Source: Paracoccus lutimaris (lineage in GTDB: Bacteria > Pseudomonadota > Alphaproteobacteria > Rhodobacterales > Rhodobacteraceae). Taken from it: 64,000 nucleotides of DNA. Both the position numbers and the translations under genes were made by a program. The notes below the pieces were generated by a model that saw only the letters and a program-made list of their open reading frames with translations, made no database searches and was not told where the DNA came from. The DNA lies in contig NZ_QPJL01000019.1 in NCBI RefSeq assembly GCF_003337565.1, positions 1 through 64,000 of the forward strand. The letters run 5' to 3'. Below are positions 9,387 through 18,919 of the stretch, one piece after another. The stretch's first letter is position 1. Each line of letters begins with the position of its first letter.

Positions 9387-11441
9387 ATGACCAGCGGCAG
9401 ATTCCCCGTATTTCCCGTGAAAACCGCGCTTTTTGCGTGGGTTTTCCTGCTGTTGGCGGCGACCGGGATCCGGGCCCAGGAACCCGACCTGCGGCCGGAT
9501 GTCGCGGCGGCACTTTTTGGCCAGACCACCGAGGTCGGAATCGAGCGCCGGGATAGCCCCGTGCCCGGCTGGCGGGTGACCGCTGGCGGGCAGGTGCTGG
9601 GCATGGTCGGCTCGACCTGGGAAATCGCCCAGACCAGCGGCTATTCGGGCAAGCCGCTGGACGTGCTGGTGGCGGTGACGCCGCAGGGCACCATCGCCGG
9701 GGCCAAGCTGATCCGCCAGACCGAGCCGGTCCTGAGCCTTGGCATCTCGGACGCCGACATCATCGCCTATGTGGACGGGTTTCGCGGCGTCGACCTGATG
9801 CGCGACCATGCCGCGCTGGGGCCGGACCCGGCGCTGCCCGATGTGATCTCGCGGGCCACCGTCTCGACCGGGGTGATCCGCGACGGGATCATGCGCACCG
9901 GCCGGGTGCTGGCGCAGGCGCAGGGGCTGGGCGGCGGCGGCATCGACCGCGTCAGCTTTCGCCCCACAGGCTGGGCCGAGCTGCTGAGCCAGGGCGCGCT
10001 GGCCCATAGCCTGACCACCATGGCCGAGGCCGCCCGCGCCTTTGCCGGGGCCAAGGTGCCCGTTGATCCCTCGGACGCACCGTTTCTGGACCTTTATGCC
10101 GGGCTGATCGACACCCCTACCGCCGGCCGCAACCTGCTGGGAGAGCTGGATTTCACCGCCGCCACCGGGTCGCTGCAACCCGGCCAGGCGCTGGTCGCGG
10201 TCATGTCGCGGGGGCTTTACAGCCCGCGCGGTACCGAATGGCGGCGCAGCGGCACGTTCGAGCGCATCGCCTTTCAACAGGGCGATATCCGCATCACCCC
10301 AAAGGCCGATGATTTCATCATGGTCGAGAAACTGGCCTTGCCTGATGCGCCCAGCTTCAAGGAAATCAGCCTGTTTCGCCTGAATGCCGACCCCGAGGCG
10401 GGCGGCATCGACCCGCGCCGGCCCTTTGATCTGATCGTCACCGCAACCCGCCCCCTGACCGCCGGGGGAGAGGCCGCGCTGCCCATCACCACCACCATCA
10501 CCCTGCCCGCCGCCTTCGCGCTGGCCGAGGCGCCCGCCGCCATGCCGCTTTGGCAGGAATTCTGGCTGCAAAAGAAATTCGGCATCGCAATCGTCGGTGC
10601 CATGCTGTTCGTGCTGGCGCTGATCCTCTTCGGGCAAGAGGCGCTGGTCAGCCGCCCGAAACTGTGGCTGCGGGTGCGGCTGGGCTTTCTGGCCACCACG
10701 CTGTTCGTGCTGGGCTGGGGGCTGAACGGCCAATTGTCGGTCGTGCAGGTCGTGGCCTTCCTGAACTCGCTCTTGTCGGGTTTCCAGTGGGAGACCTTTC
10801 TGATCGCGCCGATCATCTTTCTGATCTGGTCCACCGTGGCCCTGGGGATGCTGTTCTGGGGACGCGGGGTCTATTGCGGCTGGCTGTGCCCCTTTGGCGC
10901 CTTGCAAGAGCTTCTGAACGTCGCCGCCCGCCGGCTGGGCGTGCGCCAGATCGCCGTGCCGCAGGGCCTGCATGAACGGCTTTGGGTGATCAAATACACC
11001 CTCTTCGTCGCCATCGTCGCGCTGAGCTTCTACAGCATGGAGAAATCGCTGCTGCTGGCCGAGGCCGAGCCCTTCAAGACCGTGATCTCGATGCGGTTCC
11101 TGCGGGCATGGCCGTTCGTGCTGTTCGCGCTCGTGGTCTTGGCGGGGGGGCTGTTCATCGAGCGGTTCTATTGCCGCTACCTGTGCCCCCTTGGCGCGGG
11201 GCTGGCGATTCCCGCCAAGCTCAAGGTCTTTGACTGGCTGCGGCGGCGTCCGCAATGCGGTCGCGAATGCCGGCTCTGCGAGACGAAATGCACCGTCGGC
11301 GCCATCGATCCGCTGGGCCGGATCAATGCCAATGAATGCGTGCTGTGCCTGCGCTGTCAGGTGGTGATGAACGATGCGCAGACCTGCCCGGTCCTGAAAC
11401 GCCGCGCGCGCACATCCGACGCGCCGAAGGAGGCGACATGA
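9387..11441 (+). CDS. nirI: NirI, NosR-type membrane flavo-iron-sulphur protein
   Basis: A 684-residue NosR/NirI family protein. It has a signal/anchor (about 13-30), a periplasmic FMN-binding domain (about 60-185; candidate flavinylated Thr/Ser around 158-163, ATVSTGV), several membrane helices in the second half, two polyferredoxin-like CxxxCP motifs (YCGWLCPFGA, YCRYLCPLGA), and C-terminal ferredoxin-type Cys clusters. NirI is needed for nirS expression or nitrite reductase activity in Paracoccus and probably passes electrons across the membrane (family knowledge). Divergent from nirS; its stop overlaps the nnrS start (ATGA). Confidence 0.93.
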   Translation: MTSGRFPVFPVKTALFAWVFLLLAATGIRAQEPDLRPDVAAALFGQTTEVGIERRDSPVPGWRVTAGGQVLGMVGSTWEIAQTSGYSGKPLDVLVAVTPQGTIAGAKLIRQTEPVLSLGISDADIIAYVDGFRGVDLMRDHAALGPDPALPDVISRATVSTGVIRDGIMRTGRVLAQAQGLGGGGIDRVSFRPTGWAELLSQGALAHSLTTMAEAARAFAGAKVPVDPSDAPFLDLYAGLIDTPTAGRNLLGELDFTAATGSLQPGQALVAVMSRGLYSPRGTEWRRSGTFERIAFQQGDIRITPKADDFIMVEKLALPDAPSFKEISLFRLNADPEAGGIDPRRPFDLIVTATRPLTAGGEAALPITTTITLPAAFALAEAPAAMPLWQEFWLQKKFGIAIVGAMLFVLALILFGQEALVSRPKLWLRVRLGFLATTLFVLGWGLNGQLSVVQVVAFLNSLLSGFQWETFLIAPIIFLIWSTVALGMLFWGRGVYCGWLCPFGALQELLNVAARRLGVRQIAVPQGLHERLWVIKYTLFVAIVALSFYSMEKSLLLAEAEPFKTVISMRFLRAWPFVLFALVVLAGGLFIERFYCRYLCPLGAGLAIPAKLKVFDWLRRRPQCGRECRLCETKCTVGAIDPLGRINANECVLCLRCQVVMNDAQTCPVLKRRARTSDAPKEAT

Positions 11442-12619
11442 AACCCGATTACCTGTTCACCGCCGGCTGGCGGGTGTTCTTTCTGGCCGCCGGGCTTTGG
11501 GCGGTGATCTCGGTCGCGATCTGGCTCATGTGGCTGATCGGGCTGGTGGATGGCGGGCATCTGGGCGTGGCGCCGCAAAGCTGGCACGCGCATGAGATGA
11601 TCTTTGGCTATGCCACGGCGGCGATGGGCGGCTTTTTCCTGACCGCCGTGCCGAACTGGACCGGCGCCAAGGCCGCGCCCGAGCGGTTCGTCATGCTGGT
11701 TGCGGGCCTGTGGCTGGCTGGGCGGCTGGCGGTCTGTCTGGCCGGGGTGCTGCCCTCGGCCGTGGTGGCGGCGATCGATCTGGCCTTTCTGCCGGTGCTG
11801 GCGGCCAAGGTCCTGACCCAGCTCATGGCGCGCCCCAAGCCCCAGAACATGATGTTCCTGCTGCTGATCACGCTGGTATGGATTAGCAACCTGCTGGTGC
11901 ATCTGGACTGGATGGGGCTGACCGGGACCGGCTGGCAGGGGTTGCGCGGCGGGCTTCTGACCACCTGCGCCATGATCGCGGCGCTTGGCGGGCGGGTGAC
12001 GCCGGCCTTTACCCGCAATGCCATGCTGCGCGAAGGGCGTGCCGAGCGCCTGCCGGTCGAGCATCCGCGTCTGGACATGGCCGGGATCGCGCTGGCGATC
12101 CTGACCGCCTTTGTGGTCATCCTTGGCCTGCCCGATGCGGTCGACGGCGGGCTGGCGGTGCTGGCCGGTCTGGTCGCGGCGGCGCGGCTGGCGGGCTGGC
12201 GCGGGCTTGCCCTGCCCCACCAGCCCATCGTCTGGGTGCTGCATCTGGGCTATGGGTTTCTGGCCCTTGGCTTCGTCCTGTGGGGGCTGGCACAGCTTGG
12301 TCTGGGCGACGAGATGGCGGCGCTGCATGTCCTGGGCATCGGCGCCGTGGGCGGCATGACGCTGGCGGTGATGAGCCGCGCCTCGCTGGGCCATAGCGGC
12401 CGCGCGCTGGTCGCCCCCGGCCCCGTCGCGCTGGCCTATGCGCTGATCCCGCTGGCCGTCGCGCTGCGTTGGGCCGGCTCGACCTTTCCGGGCAGTTTCT
12501 ACCTGCCGGGAGTGATCGGCTCGGGTCTGGTCTGGTGTCTGGCCTTTACGCTTTACCTGACGGCGCTGTGGCCGATCTTTTTCGGCCCCCGCGCCAATGG
12601 CAACGAGGCGGCGGCATGA
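11438..12619 (+). CDS. nnrS: NnrS family membrane protein
   Basis: A 393-residue polytopic protein of the NnrS family. It has about 12 hydrophobic segments and the family signature HAHEMIFGYATAAMGGFFLTAVPNWTG near residues 50-75, plus a later GGRVTPAFTRNAML. NnrS is a haem- and copper-containing membrane protein that protects against NO-derived stress; its exact chemistry is not settled. It is coupled at both ends: ATG over the nirI stop, and its own stop over the nirX ATG. That places it inside the nirI-nirX transcription unit. Confidence 0.9.
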   Translation: MKPDYLFTAGWRVFFLAAGLWAVISVAIWLMWLIGLVDGGHLGVAPQSWHAHEMIFGYATAAMGGFFLTAVPNWTGAKAAPERFVMLVAGLWLAGRLAVCLAGVLPSAVVAAIDLAFLPVLAAKVLTQLMARPKPQNMMFLLLITLVWISNLLVHLDWMGLTGTGWQGLRGGLLTTCAMIAALGGRVTPAFTRNAMLREGRAERLPVEHPRLDMAGIALAILTAFVVILGLPDAVDGGLAVLAGLVAAARLAGWRGLALPHQPIVWVLHLGYGFLALGFVLWGLAQLGLGDEMAALHVLGIGAVGGMTLAVMSRASLGHSGRALVAPGPVALAYALIPLAVALRWAGSTFPGSFYLPGVIGSGLVWCLAFTLYLTALWPIFFGPRANGNEAAA

Positions 12620-13512
12620 TCGGGCGCCGCCGCTTTCTAACCCTTTGCGCCTGCGCCGCCGCGCTGCCGCAATCCGCATGGTCCGCGCCGCAGGAATGGC
12701 GCGGGCAGGCCATGGGCGCCGATGTGACCCTGCGCCTGAATGGCGCCAGCCCCGCACAGGCCCGCGGCTTTTTCGCCGAGGCCCAGCGGCTTCTGGCCCA
12801 TGTCGAGGACCAGTTTTCACTGCATCGTGCATCCGATCTGGCGCGGCTGAACCAGCAGGGCTGGCTGCGCTTTCCCGATCAGGACATGCTGGCCCTGATG
12901 TCCCTGTCCGAGCGGCTGCACGGCGCGACCGGCGGCGCCTTTGACCCGACGATCCAGCCCTTGTGGCTGACCCGCGCCCAGGGCGGGGACGAGGGTGCCG
13001 CCCGCGCCCTGACCGGCTGGCGGGGCGTCGAATGGTCGCAGCAGGAGATTCGCCTGACGCGGCCCGGCATGGCGCTGACCTTCAACGGCATCGCGCAGGG
13101 GCTGGCCGCCGACCGGCTGGCCGGAGCCGCCAGCCGCCACGGGCTGACCGATATCCTGATCGACGCGGGCGAGACCCGCGCCATGGGCCCGCGCGACTGG
13201 CGCGCCGGACTGGCCGATGCCCGGGGCCGCATCCATCGCCATATCGCGCTGCGCGAACGGGCGCTGGCGACCTCGTCGCCCATGGGCACGCGCATTGGCC
13301 CAAGGGGCGGGGCGCATATTCTGGCGGCGGATGGCCGCCCCCCCTTGTGGGACACGATCTCGGTCAGCGCGCCGGATGCGGCGCTGGCCGACGGGCTTTC
13401 GACGGCGCTTTGCCTGATGCCCGCCCATGCCGCGCGCAAGGCCTTGGCAGAACTGCCGGATTGCCGGATCGAGCTGGCCATTCCGGCCGAAAACACCCCA
13501 CGAAACGGCTGA
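12616..13512 (+). CDS. nirX: NirX, ApbE-type FAD:protein FMN transferase
   Basis: A 298-residue ApbE family protein. A Tat-like signal is present (RRRFLTLC near the start; about residues 1-24). Further motifs are GGAFDPTIQPLW, FNGIAQGLAADRL, an IDAGE loop and the C-terminal SAPDAALADGLSTAL metal-site motif. ApbE proteins attach FMN to Thr of target proteins in the periplasm; the obvious substrate here is NirI, two genes upstream. NirX and NosX are the denitrification members of this family. Start overlaps the nnrS stop by 4 bp. Confidence 0.9.
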   Translation: MIGRRRFLTLCACAAALPQSAWSAPQEWRGQAMGADVTLRLNGASPAQARGFFAEAQRLLAHVEDQFSLHRASDLARLNQQGWLRFPDQDMLALMSLSERLHGATGGAFDPTIQPLWLTRAQGGDEGAARALTGWRGVEWSQQEIRLTRPGMALTFNGIAQGLAADRLAGAASRHGLTDILIDAGETRAMGPRDWRAGLADARGRIHRHIALRERALATSSPMGTRIGPRGGAHILAADGRPPLWDTISVSAPDAALADGLSTALCLMPAHAARKALAELPDCRIELAIPAENTPRNG

Positions 13513-13524
13513 CCCCGCCGCTGC

Positions 13525-13538
13525 TTGACTTCGATCAA
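13525..13538 (+). promoter_or_regulatory. perfect Fnr/Nnr box upstream of norC
   Basis: TTGACTTCGATCAA, a perfect TTGA-N6-TCAA palindrome in the 90-bp gap between nirX and norC. Its centre is about 71 bases before the norC ATG, in range for class II activation. It should bind the Nnr-like regulator encoded at 18245-18919 when NO is present. Confidence 0.85.
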
Positions 13539-13602
13539 TGACCGACTCGCCTCATGCGCGCAGTGAGGTCGCACCCGCATTAACCAAAGAGGTGACCGCG
13601 TC

Positions 13603-14055
13603 ATGAGCGATATCATGACTAAAAGCATGGCCCGGAACGTCTTTTATGGCGGGTCGATCTTCTTCATGCTGATCTTTGTGCTGTTGACCATCCACAGCCA
13701 CATCTACGCCCGCACCAAGGCCGTGGATGAGAGCAAGCTGACCGCCTCGGTCGCCGAGGGAAAGCATATCTGGGAACGCAACGGCTGCATCGACTGCCAT
13801 ACCATTCTTGGCGAGGGCGCCTACTTTGCGCCCGAGCTTGGGAACGTCATGAAACGCTGGGCCGTGCAGGACGATCCCGATGCCGCCTTCGAGGCGCTGA
13901 AGGGCTGGATGCAATCCATGCCGACCGGCATCGAGGGCCGCCGCCAGATGCCCCTCTTCGACCTGACGGACGAGGAGTTCCGGGCGCTCAGCGACTTCCT
14001 GCTGTTCACCGGCACGATCAATACCCAGAACTGGCCGCCGAACGACGCCGGCTGA
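13603..14055 (+). CDS. norC: NorC, nitric oxide reductase cytochrome c subunit
   Basis: A 150-residue membrane-anchored cytochrome c. One N-terminal helix (about 15-32) keeps the haem domain in the periplasm. The haem site CIDCH is at residues 62-66, and a late Met (RRQMPLF) is a probable axial ligand. NorC feeds electrons to NorB, which makes N2O. The ATG at 13603 has GAGGTG about seven bases upstream; an in-frame ATG four codons later is less well placed. First gene of norCBQD. Confidence 0.96.
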   Translation: MSDIMTKSMARNVFYGGSIFFMLIFVLLTIHSHIYARTKAVDESKLTASVAEGKHIWERNGCIDCHTILGEGAYFAPELGNVMKRWAVQDDPDAAFEALKGWMQSMPTGIEGRRQMPLFDLTDEEFRALSDFLLFTGTINTQNWPPNDAG

Positions 14056-14068
14056 GGGGGGAAAACCG

Positions 14069-15457
14069 ATGAAATATCAAACACAACGCATCGCCTATGC
14101 CTACTTCATCGTGGCCATGGCGCTGTTTGCCGTCCAGGTGACGCTGGGCCTTGTTCTGGGCTGGATCTATGTCAGCCCGAACTTCATGTCCGAGCTGCTG
14201 CCCTTCAACATCGCGCGGATGCTGCACACCAACAGCCTGATCGTCTGGCTGCTTCTGGGCTTCTTCGGCGCGACCTATTACATCCTTCCCGAAGAGGCCG
14301 AGCGGGAAATCCACTCGCCCATGCTGGCCTATCTGCAACTGGGCATTCTGGTCCTGGGCACCGCCGGCGTGGTCGTGACCTATCTGTTCGACCTCTTCCA
14401 CGGCAACTGGCTGCTGGGCAAAGAGGGGCGCGAGTTCCTTGAACAGCCCAAATGGGTCAAGCTGGGCATCGCCGTCGCCGCCGTGATCTTCATGTACAAT
14501 ATCAGCATGACCGTGCTGAAGGGCCGCAAGACCGCCGTCACCAACGTGCTGTTGATGGGCCTTTGGGGTCTGGTGGTGCTGTGGCTCTTCGCCTTTTACA
14601 ACCCGGCGAACCTGGTTCTGGACAAACAGTACTGGTGGTGGGTCGTCCATCTGTGGGTGGAGGGCGTCTGGGAACTGATCATGGCCTCGATCCTGGCGTT
14701 CCTGATGCTGAAACTGACCGGCGTGGACCGCGAAGTGGTCGAGAAATGGCTTTACGTCATCGTCGCCACGGCGCTGTTCTCGGGCATCCTTGGCACCGGG
14801 CACCATTACTACTGGATCGGCCTGCCGGCTTACTGGCAGTGGATCGGTTCGATCTTCTCAAGCTTCGAGATCGTGCCCTTCTTTGCGATGATGTCATTCG
14901 CCTTCGTCATGGTCTGGAAAGGCCGCCGCGACCATCCGAACAAGGCCGCGCTGGTCTGGTCCTTGGGTTGCACGGTTCTGGCCTTCTTTGGCGCCGGCGT
15001 CTGGGGCTTCCTGCATACGCTGCACGGGGTGAACTACTATACCCACGGCACCCAGATCACCGCCGCGCATGGGCACCTGTCCTTCTATGGCGCCTATGTC
15101 TGCCTGGTGCTGGCCATGGTCACCTTCGTGATGCCGATCATGAAGAACCGCGACCCCTACAACCAGATCCTGAACATGGCCGCCTTCTGGCTGATGTCCT
15201 CGGGGATGGTGTTCATGACGGTCACGCTGACCTTTGCGGGTGCCGTCCAGACCCATCTGCAACGGGTCGAGGGCGACTTCTTCATGGATGTGCAGGACGG
15301 GCTGACGCTGTTCTACTGGATGCGCTTTGGCGCCGGTCTGGCGGTGGTCATCGGTGCGCTGCTCTTCATCTACGCGGTTCTGTTCCCGCGTCGTGAAGTC
15401 GTCGATGCCGGCCCCGTGCAACGCCACAAGGACGGCCATCTTGAGGCCGCAGAGTAA
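14069..15457 (+). CDS. norB: NorB, nitric oxide reductase catalytic subunit
   Basis: A 462-residue, 12-helix member of the haem-copper oxidase superfamily of the cytochrome c-dependent (short) NOR type. Visible ligands: His53 and His336 for low-spin haem b, His334 for haem b3, and His194, His245 and His246 for the non-haem iron FeB. Glu198 and Glu267 are at the conserved acidic positions. It reduces two NO to N2O in the cytoplasmic membrane. Thirteen bases after norC and three bases before norQ. Confidence 0.97.
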   Translation: MKYQTQRIAYAYFIVAMALFAVQVTLGLVLGWIYVSPNFMSELLPFNIARMLHTNSLIVWLLLGFFGATYYILPEEAEREIHSPMLAYLQLGILVLGTAGVVVTYLFDLFHGNWLLGKEGREFLEQPKWVKLGIAVAAVIFMYNISMTVLKGRKTAVTNVLLMGLWGLVVLWLFAFYNPANLVLDKQYWWWVVHLWVEGVWELIMASILAFLMLKLTGVDREVVEKWLYVIVATALFSGILGTGHHYYWIGLPAYWQWIGSIFSSFEIVPFFAMMSFAFVMVWKGRRDHPNKAALVWSLGCTVLAFFGAGVWGFLHTLHGVNYYTHGTQITAAHGHLSFYGAYVCLVLAMVTFVMPIMKNRDPYNQILNMAAFWLMSSGMVFMTVTLTFAGAVQTHLQRVEGDFFMDVQDGLTLFYWMRFGAGLAVVIGALLFIYAVLFPRREVVDAGPVQRHKDGHLEAAE

Positions 15458-15460
15458 GCC

Positions 15461-16273
15461 ATGAACGCGCATGCGAAAACCAATCGGAAAGGGGCGGCTG
15501 ACGCCCCCTTCTACCTGCCCGGCGCCGACGAGATCGCGGTCTTCGAGGCTGCCGCCGCAAATGATCTGCCCGTGCTGCTGAAAGGCCCCACGGGCTGCGG
15601 CAAGACCCGCTTTGTCGCCCATATGGCGGCGCGGCTGGGCCGGCCGCTTTACACCGTCGCCTGCCATGACGATCTGTCGGCGGCCGACCTGATCGGGCGC
15701 TATCTCTTGAAGGGCGGCGAAACCGTCTGGACCGATGGCCCGCTGACCCGCGCCGTGCGCGAGGGCGCGATCTGCTACCTCGACGAGGTGGTCGAGGCGC
15801 GCAAGGACGTGACCGTGGTCCTGCACCCCTTGACCGATGATCGCCGCATCCTGCCCATCGACCGCACCGGCGAGGAGCTTGAGGCCGCCCCCGGCTTCAT
15901 GCTGGTCGCCAGCTACAACCCCGGCTACCAGAACATCCTGAAAACGCTGAAACCCTCGACCCGGCAGCGGTTTCTGGCGCTGGAATTCGACTTCCCCGAA
16001 CCCGCCCGCGAGATCGAGATCGTGGCCCGCGAAAGCGGCCTTGACCGCGACCGCGTGACCGCCCTTGTGCGGCTGGCGGGCAAGATCCGCGGCCTCAAGG
16101 GGCAGGATCTGGAAGAGGGCGTCTCGACCCGGCTGGTGGTCTATGCCGCCTCGCTGATCCAGCAGGGCATGGGCGTCGACCGCGCCATCGAGGCGGCGAT
16201 GATCGAGTCGCTGACCGATGACGCCGACACCAAGCGCGGGTTGCGCGACCTTGCCGCCGCGGTCTTTGGCTAA
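15461..16273 (+). CDS. norQ: NorQ, MoxR-type AAA+ ATPase
   Basis: A 270-residue AAA+ protein. Walker A GPTGCGKT is at residues 42-49 and Walker B ICYLDE near 104-109, with a sensor region ASYNPGYQ. NorQ, with NorD, is required to activate NorCB, probably by inserting the FeB iron (family knowledge; the same arrangement as CbbQO). Tightly linked to norB and norD. Confidence 0.95.
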   Translation: MNAHAKTNRKGAADAPFYLPGADEIAVFEAAAANDLPVLLKGPTGCGKTRFVAHMAARLGRPLYTVACHDDLSAADLIGRYLLKGGETVWTDGPLTRAVREGAICYLDEVVEARKDVTVVLHPLTDDRRILPIDRTGEELEAAPGFMLVASYNPGYQNILKTLKPSTRQRFLALEFDFPEPAREIEIVARESGLDRDRVTALVRLAGKIRGLKGQDLEEGVSTRLVVYAASLIQQGMGVDRAIEAAMIESLTDDADTKRGLRDLAAAVFG

Positions 16274-16284
16274 GGGCGGGCGGC

Positions 16285-18222
16285 ATGAGCCTTGATCTGG
16301 AACCATGGGAGCCCGAGGAAACCGTCGGCAAGCTCTGGCACGCCTGGGCCAGCGGCTTTGACGCGCCTCAGGACTTTGCCGAACAATCCGTGGCGCTGCC
16401 CGAGGTCGCGGGCCGCATCGCGGTCTTGTTTCGCGGTCTTGGCGGCGCCCCCTCGGTCGAGATCAGGCCCGCCGCCATCCAGACCTCGCATCACCGTATC
16501 GGCTGGCGCCGCAAGCTGGGGACCGCCGCCGAAACCGTGCCCTCGGCCAGTTTCGACGGCGAAATCCTGCGCCTGCCCGAACGCCTTTCGGCGCTGCCAA
16601 GCCGGCAGGCGAATGGCGCGCTTTATCTGTGGCTGGCAGCCTGCGCCGCGCATGAATGCCGCCCCGCCCCGCAGGACGACCCGCTGGCCCGCGACCTTGC
16701 CCGGATCGGCGCCGCCCGCCACGCCGTTCAGGCGACACTGGCGGACGCCCCCGGCCTGACCGGGCTCTATCGCGGCCTTGCCGGGCTGATCCTGAAGCTG
16801 CGCCCCGTCACCGGCCTGCCCCCGGCTGAAGCCAATGTCGAGGCGATCATCCGTCACATTCTGGGCGATCCCGCGCCGCTGTCGCCGCTGTCGCAGGACT
16901 GGCTGGCGATGCTGGACGACCCCTCGGGTCTGCGCGCGCCGCGCGGCTATCAGCCGATGCGGCCCGTGGTGGTCTGGCCCGATTTCGCGCCCATGGCCAG
17001 CGCCGAGGCAGCAAGCGCCGCCGAACAGGCCGACGGCATCGCCGCCGAGCTCAGCAACCAGCGCATGTTCCGCGCCCAGCGGCGCAAATCGGACCAGCCC
17101 AACCGCCGCGACAGCCTGATCCTGCACAAATTCGAGGCCCTGCTGAGCTGGGCCAATCTGATGAACCTCAACCGGCATGTCGATGATGACGATCAGGACG
17201 ACGCGAAGAAGGCGGCAGAGGATCAGGAAGAACTGGGCCTTGGCCAGATTTCAAAGGCGCCCGCAACGCGTCTGCGGCTGCATCTCGATCTTGCGCCCGA
17301 GGATGCGGATCTTGAGGCGGTCGCCGGCATCCATACCTATCCCGAATGGGACGCGCGGCGCGGGCACTACTTGCCCGACCATGTGCGCGTGCTGGAAAAC
17401 CGTGCCCCCGAAATCGACCCCGGGGATGCGACTGCCGAACTGATCCGCGACCCCGCCGCGCAGCGCCGCATCCGCGCCGTGCGCCGCCAGTTCGAGGCCC
17501 TGCGCCCCGGCCGCATCACCACCACCGGCCATCGCGACGGCGAGGAACTGGACAGCGACCTGACCGTGCGCGCCGCCGCCGATCTGCGCGCCACCGGACA
17601 GGGCAGCGACCGCATCTGGCGCCAGTCGCGGCCGCAGGCGCGCAATCTGGCGGTCTCGATCCTGCTGGACGTGTCGCGCTCGACCGAAAGCGCGGTCACC
17701 GGCCGCGCCGTGATCGAGATCGAGCGCGAGGCCCTGACCGCTCTGGCCTGGGGGCTTGAGGCCTGTGGCGACAGTTTTGCCATCAACGCGTTTTCGTCGC
17801 TCAAGCGTGACCGGGTGTTCCTGGGCACCTGCAAAACCTTTGACGAGCCGATGAGCGGCGCCATCGAACGGCGCATCGCCGGCCTGCGCCCGCGCTTTTA
17901 CACAAGGCTGGGCGCGGGCATCCGCCACGCCTCGGCGGGGTTGGCCGAGCAAACCGCGAAACGCCGGCTGCTGCTGGTCATCACCGATGGCAAGCCCAAC
18001 GATCTGGACCATTACGAGGGCCGCCACGGCATCGAGGACAGCGCCCGCGCCGTGCGCGAGGCCCGCATGAAGGGGCAATCGGTCTATGGCATCACCGTGG
18101 ATCGCGACGCGAAAAGCTGGTTTCCCCGCATTTTCGGTCAGGGCGGCTTTTCCCTGATCCCGCATCCCGATCACCTGATGGCGGCCCTGCCTGCGATCTA
18201 TCGCCAGCTGGTGGGCGGATAA
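16285..18222 (+). CDS. norD: NorD, von Willebrand factor A protein for NOR activation
   Basis: A 645-residue protein with a long N-terminal region and a C-terminal VWA domain. The MIDAS motif is DVSRSTES, with the ITDGKPND segment further on. A stretch of acidic residues (DDDDQDDAKK) sits in the middle. It forms the chaperone pair with NorQ. It starts 11 bases after norQ. In P. denitrificans norEF follow norD, but here the next gene is on the other strand 22 bases away. Confidence 0.93.
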   Translation: MSLDLEPWEPEETVGKLWHAWASGFDAPQDFAEQSVALPEVAGRIAVLFRGLGGAPSVEIRPAAIQTSHHRIGWRRKLGTAAETVPSASFDGEILRLPERLSALPSRQANGALYLWLAACAAHECRPAPQDDPLARDLARIGAARHAVQATLADAPGLTGLYRGLAGLILKLRPVTGLPPAEANVEAIIRHILGDPAPLSPLSQDWLAMLDDPSGLRAPRGYQPMRPVVVWPDFAPMASAEAASAAEQADGIAAELSNQRMFRAQRRKSDQPNRRDSLILHKFEALLSWANLMNLNRHVDDDDQDDAKKAAEDQEELGLGQISKAPATRLRLHLDLAPEDADLEAVAGIHTYPEWDARRGHYLPDHVRVLENRAPEIDPGDATAELIRDPAAQRRIRAVRRQFEALRPGRITTTGHRDGEELDSDLTVRAAADLRATGQGSDRIWRQSRPQARNLAVSILLDVSRSTESAVTGRAVIEIEREALTALAWGLEACGDSFAINAFSSLKRDRVFLGTCKTFDEPMSGAIERRIAGLRPRFYTRLGAGIRHASAGLAEQTAKRRLLLVITDGKPNDLDHYEGRHGIEDSARAVREARMKGQSVYGITVDRDAKSWFPRIFGQGGFSLIPHPDHLMAALPAIYRQLVGG

Positions 18223-18244
18223 AATGCCCCCGGCGCGGTCCTGC

Positions 18245-18919
18245 TCAGTCCAGGGCCAGCAGCCGCAGGGCAGCGATGTCGTCGATCTCGGCCTTGTTGG
18301 CATCGACGCGCACGCCATGTTCGCGCAGCCGGGCAAAGGCGCGCGACAGGCTTTCGGGCTGCATGCCCAGATGGCCGGCGATCAGCCGCTTGTTATAGGG
18401 CAGGTTGACCTCGCAGGAGCCCTGCTCGAGATCGGTCAGATCGGCCAGGAACTGCGCCACGCGCTGCAAGCCGGTATGGGCCTTGAGCCGTTCGATCTGG
18501 TCGATCAGCCCCTGCAGATGCACGAAGGTCGAGGCCAGCATGCGAATGGCGAATTCCTGATTTTCCAGCAGGAATTGCCGCAGCCGCACGCCGTCGATCT
18601 GCAAAAGCGTGCAATCCGAAATCGCCTCGGCGCTGACCGGATAGGGTTCGCCCCTCAGCACCATCGCCTCGGCAAAGCTGCGGTTGCGGCCCATGATCGT
18701 CACCACCGCCTCGTTTCCGCTGGGCGTCATGCGCGACAGCTTGACGTAGCCGCTCAGCACGATCAACACCGACCGCGCGACATCGCCCTGCACGAAGATC
18801 GTCTCGCCCTCGCGATATGAGCGGCGCACCGAATCCTTCAGCAGGTTCTCGCGCATGTCTTCGCTCAGGCCACTGAGCAAGACGGATTTCTTGACCGCCT
18901 CGGGCAGGGGCGACTTCAT
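18245..18919 (-). CDS. nnr: Crp/Fnr-family NO regulator, Nnr/Dnr type
   Basis: A 224-residue Crp/Fnr protein. The cyclic-nucleotide-like sensor domain is about 15-130, the dimer helix about 130-150, and the helix-turn-helix about 172-200. The recognition helix has Glu189, Ser192 and Arg193 (E-S-L-S-R), the set that reads TTGA half-sites. Only two Cys are present (103 and 169), so the N-terminal Fe-S ligands of oxygen-sensing FNR are absent. Nnr and Dnr sense NO, probably through haem (family knowledge). Convergent with norD. The ATG at 18919 starts at MKSPLPEAV. Assignment as Nnr rather than another Crp/Fnr member rests on context. Confidence 0.85.
   Translation of the reverse strand: MKSPLPEAVKKSVLLSGLSEDMRENLLKDSVRRSYREGETIFVQGDVARSVLIVLSGYVKLSRMTPSGNEAVVTIMGRNRSFAEAMVLRGEPYPVSAEAISDCTLLQIDGVRLRQFLLENQEFAIRMLASTFVHLQGLIDQIERLKAHTGLQRVAQFLADLTDLEQGSCEVNLPYNKRLIAGHLGMQPESLSRAFARLREHGVRVDANKAEIDDIAALRLLALD

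Noticed and set aside
9381..11255. A 624-codon minus-strand frame opposite nirI
   Set aside because: Low-complexity Gln/His/Arg-rich translation; nirI on the plus strand has full domain support.
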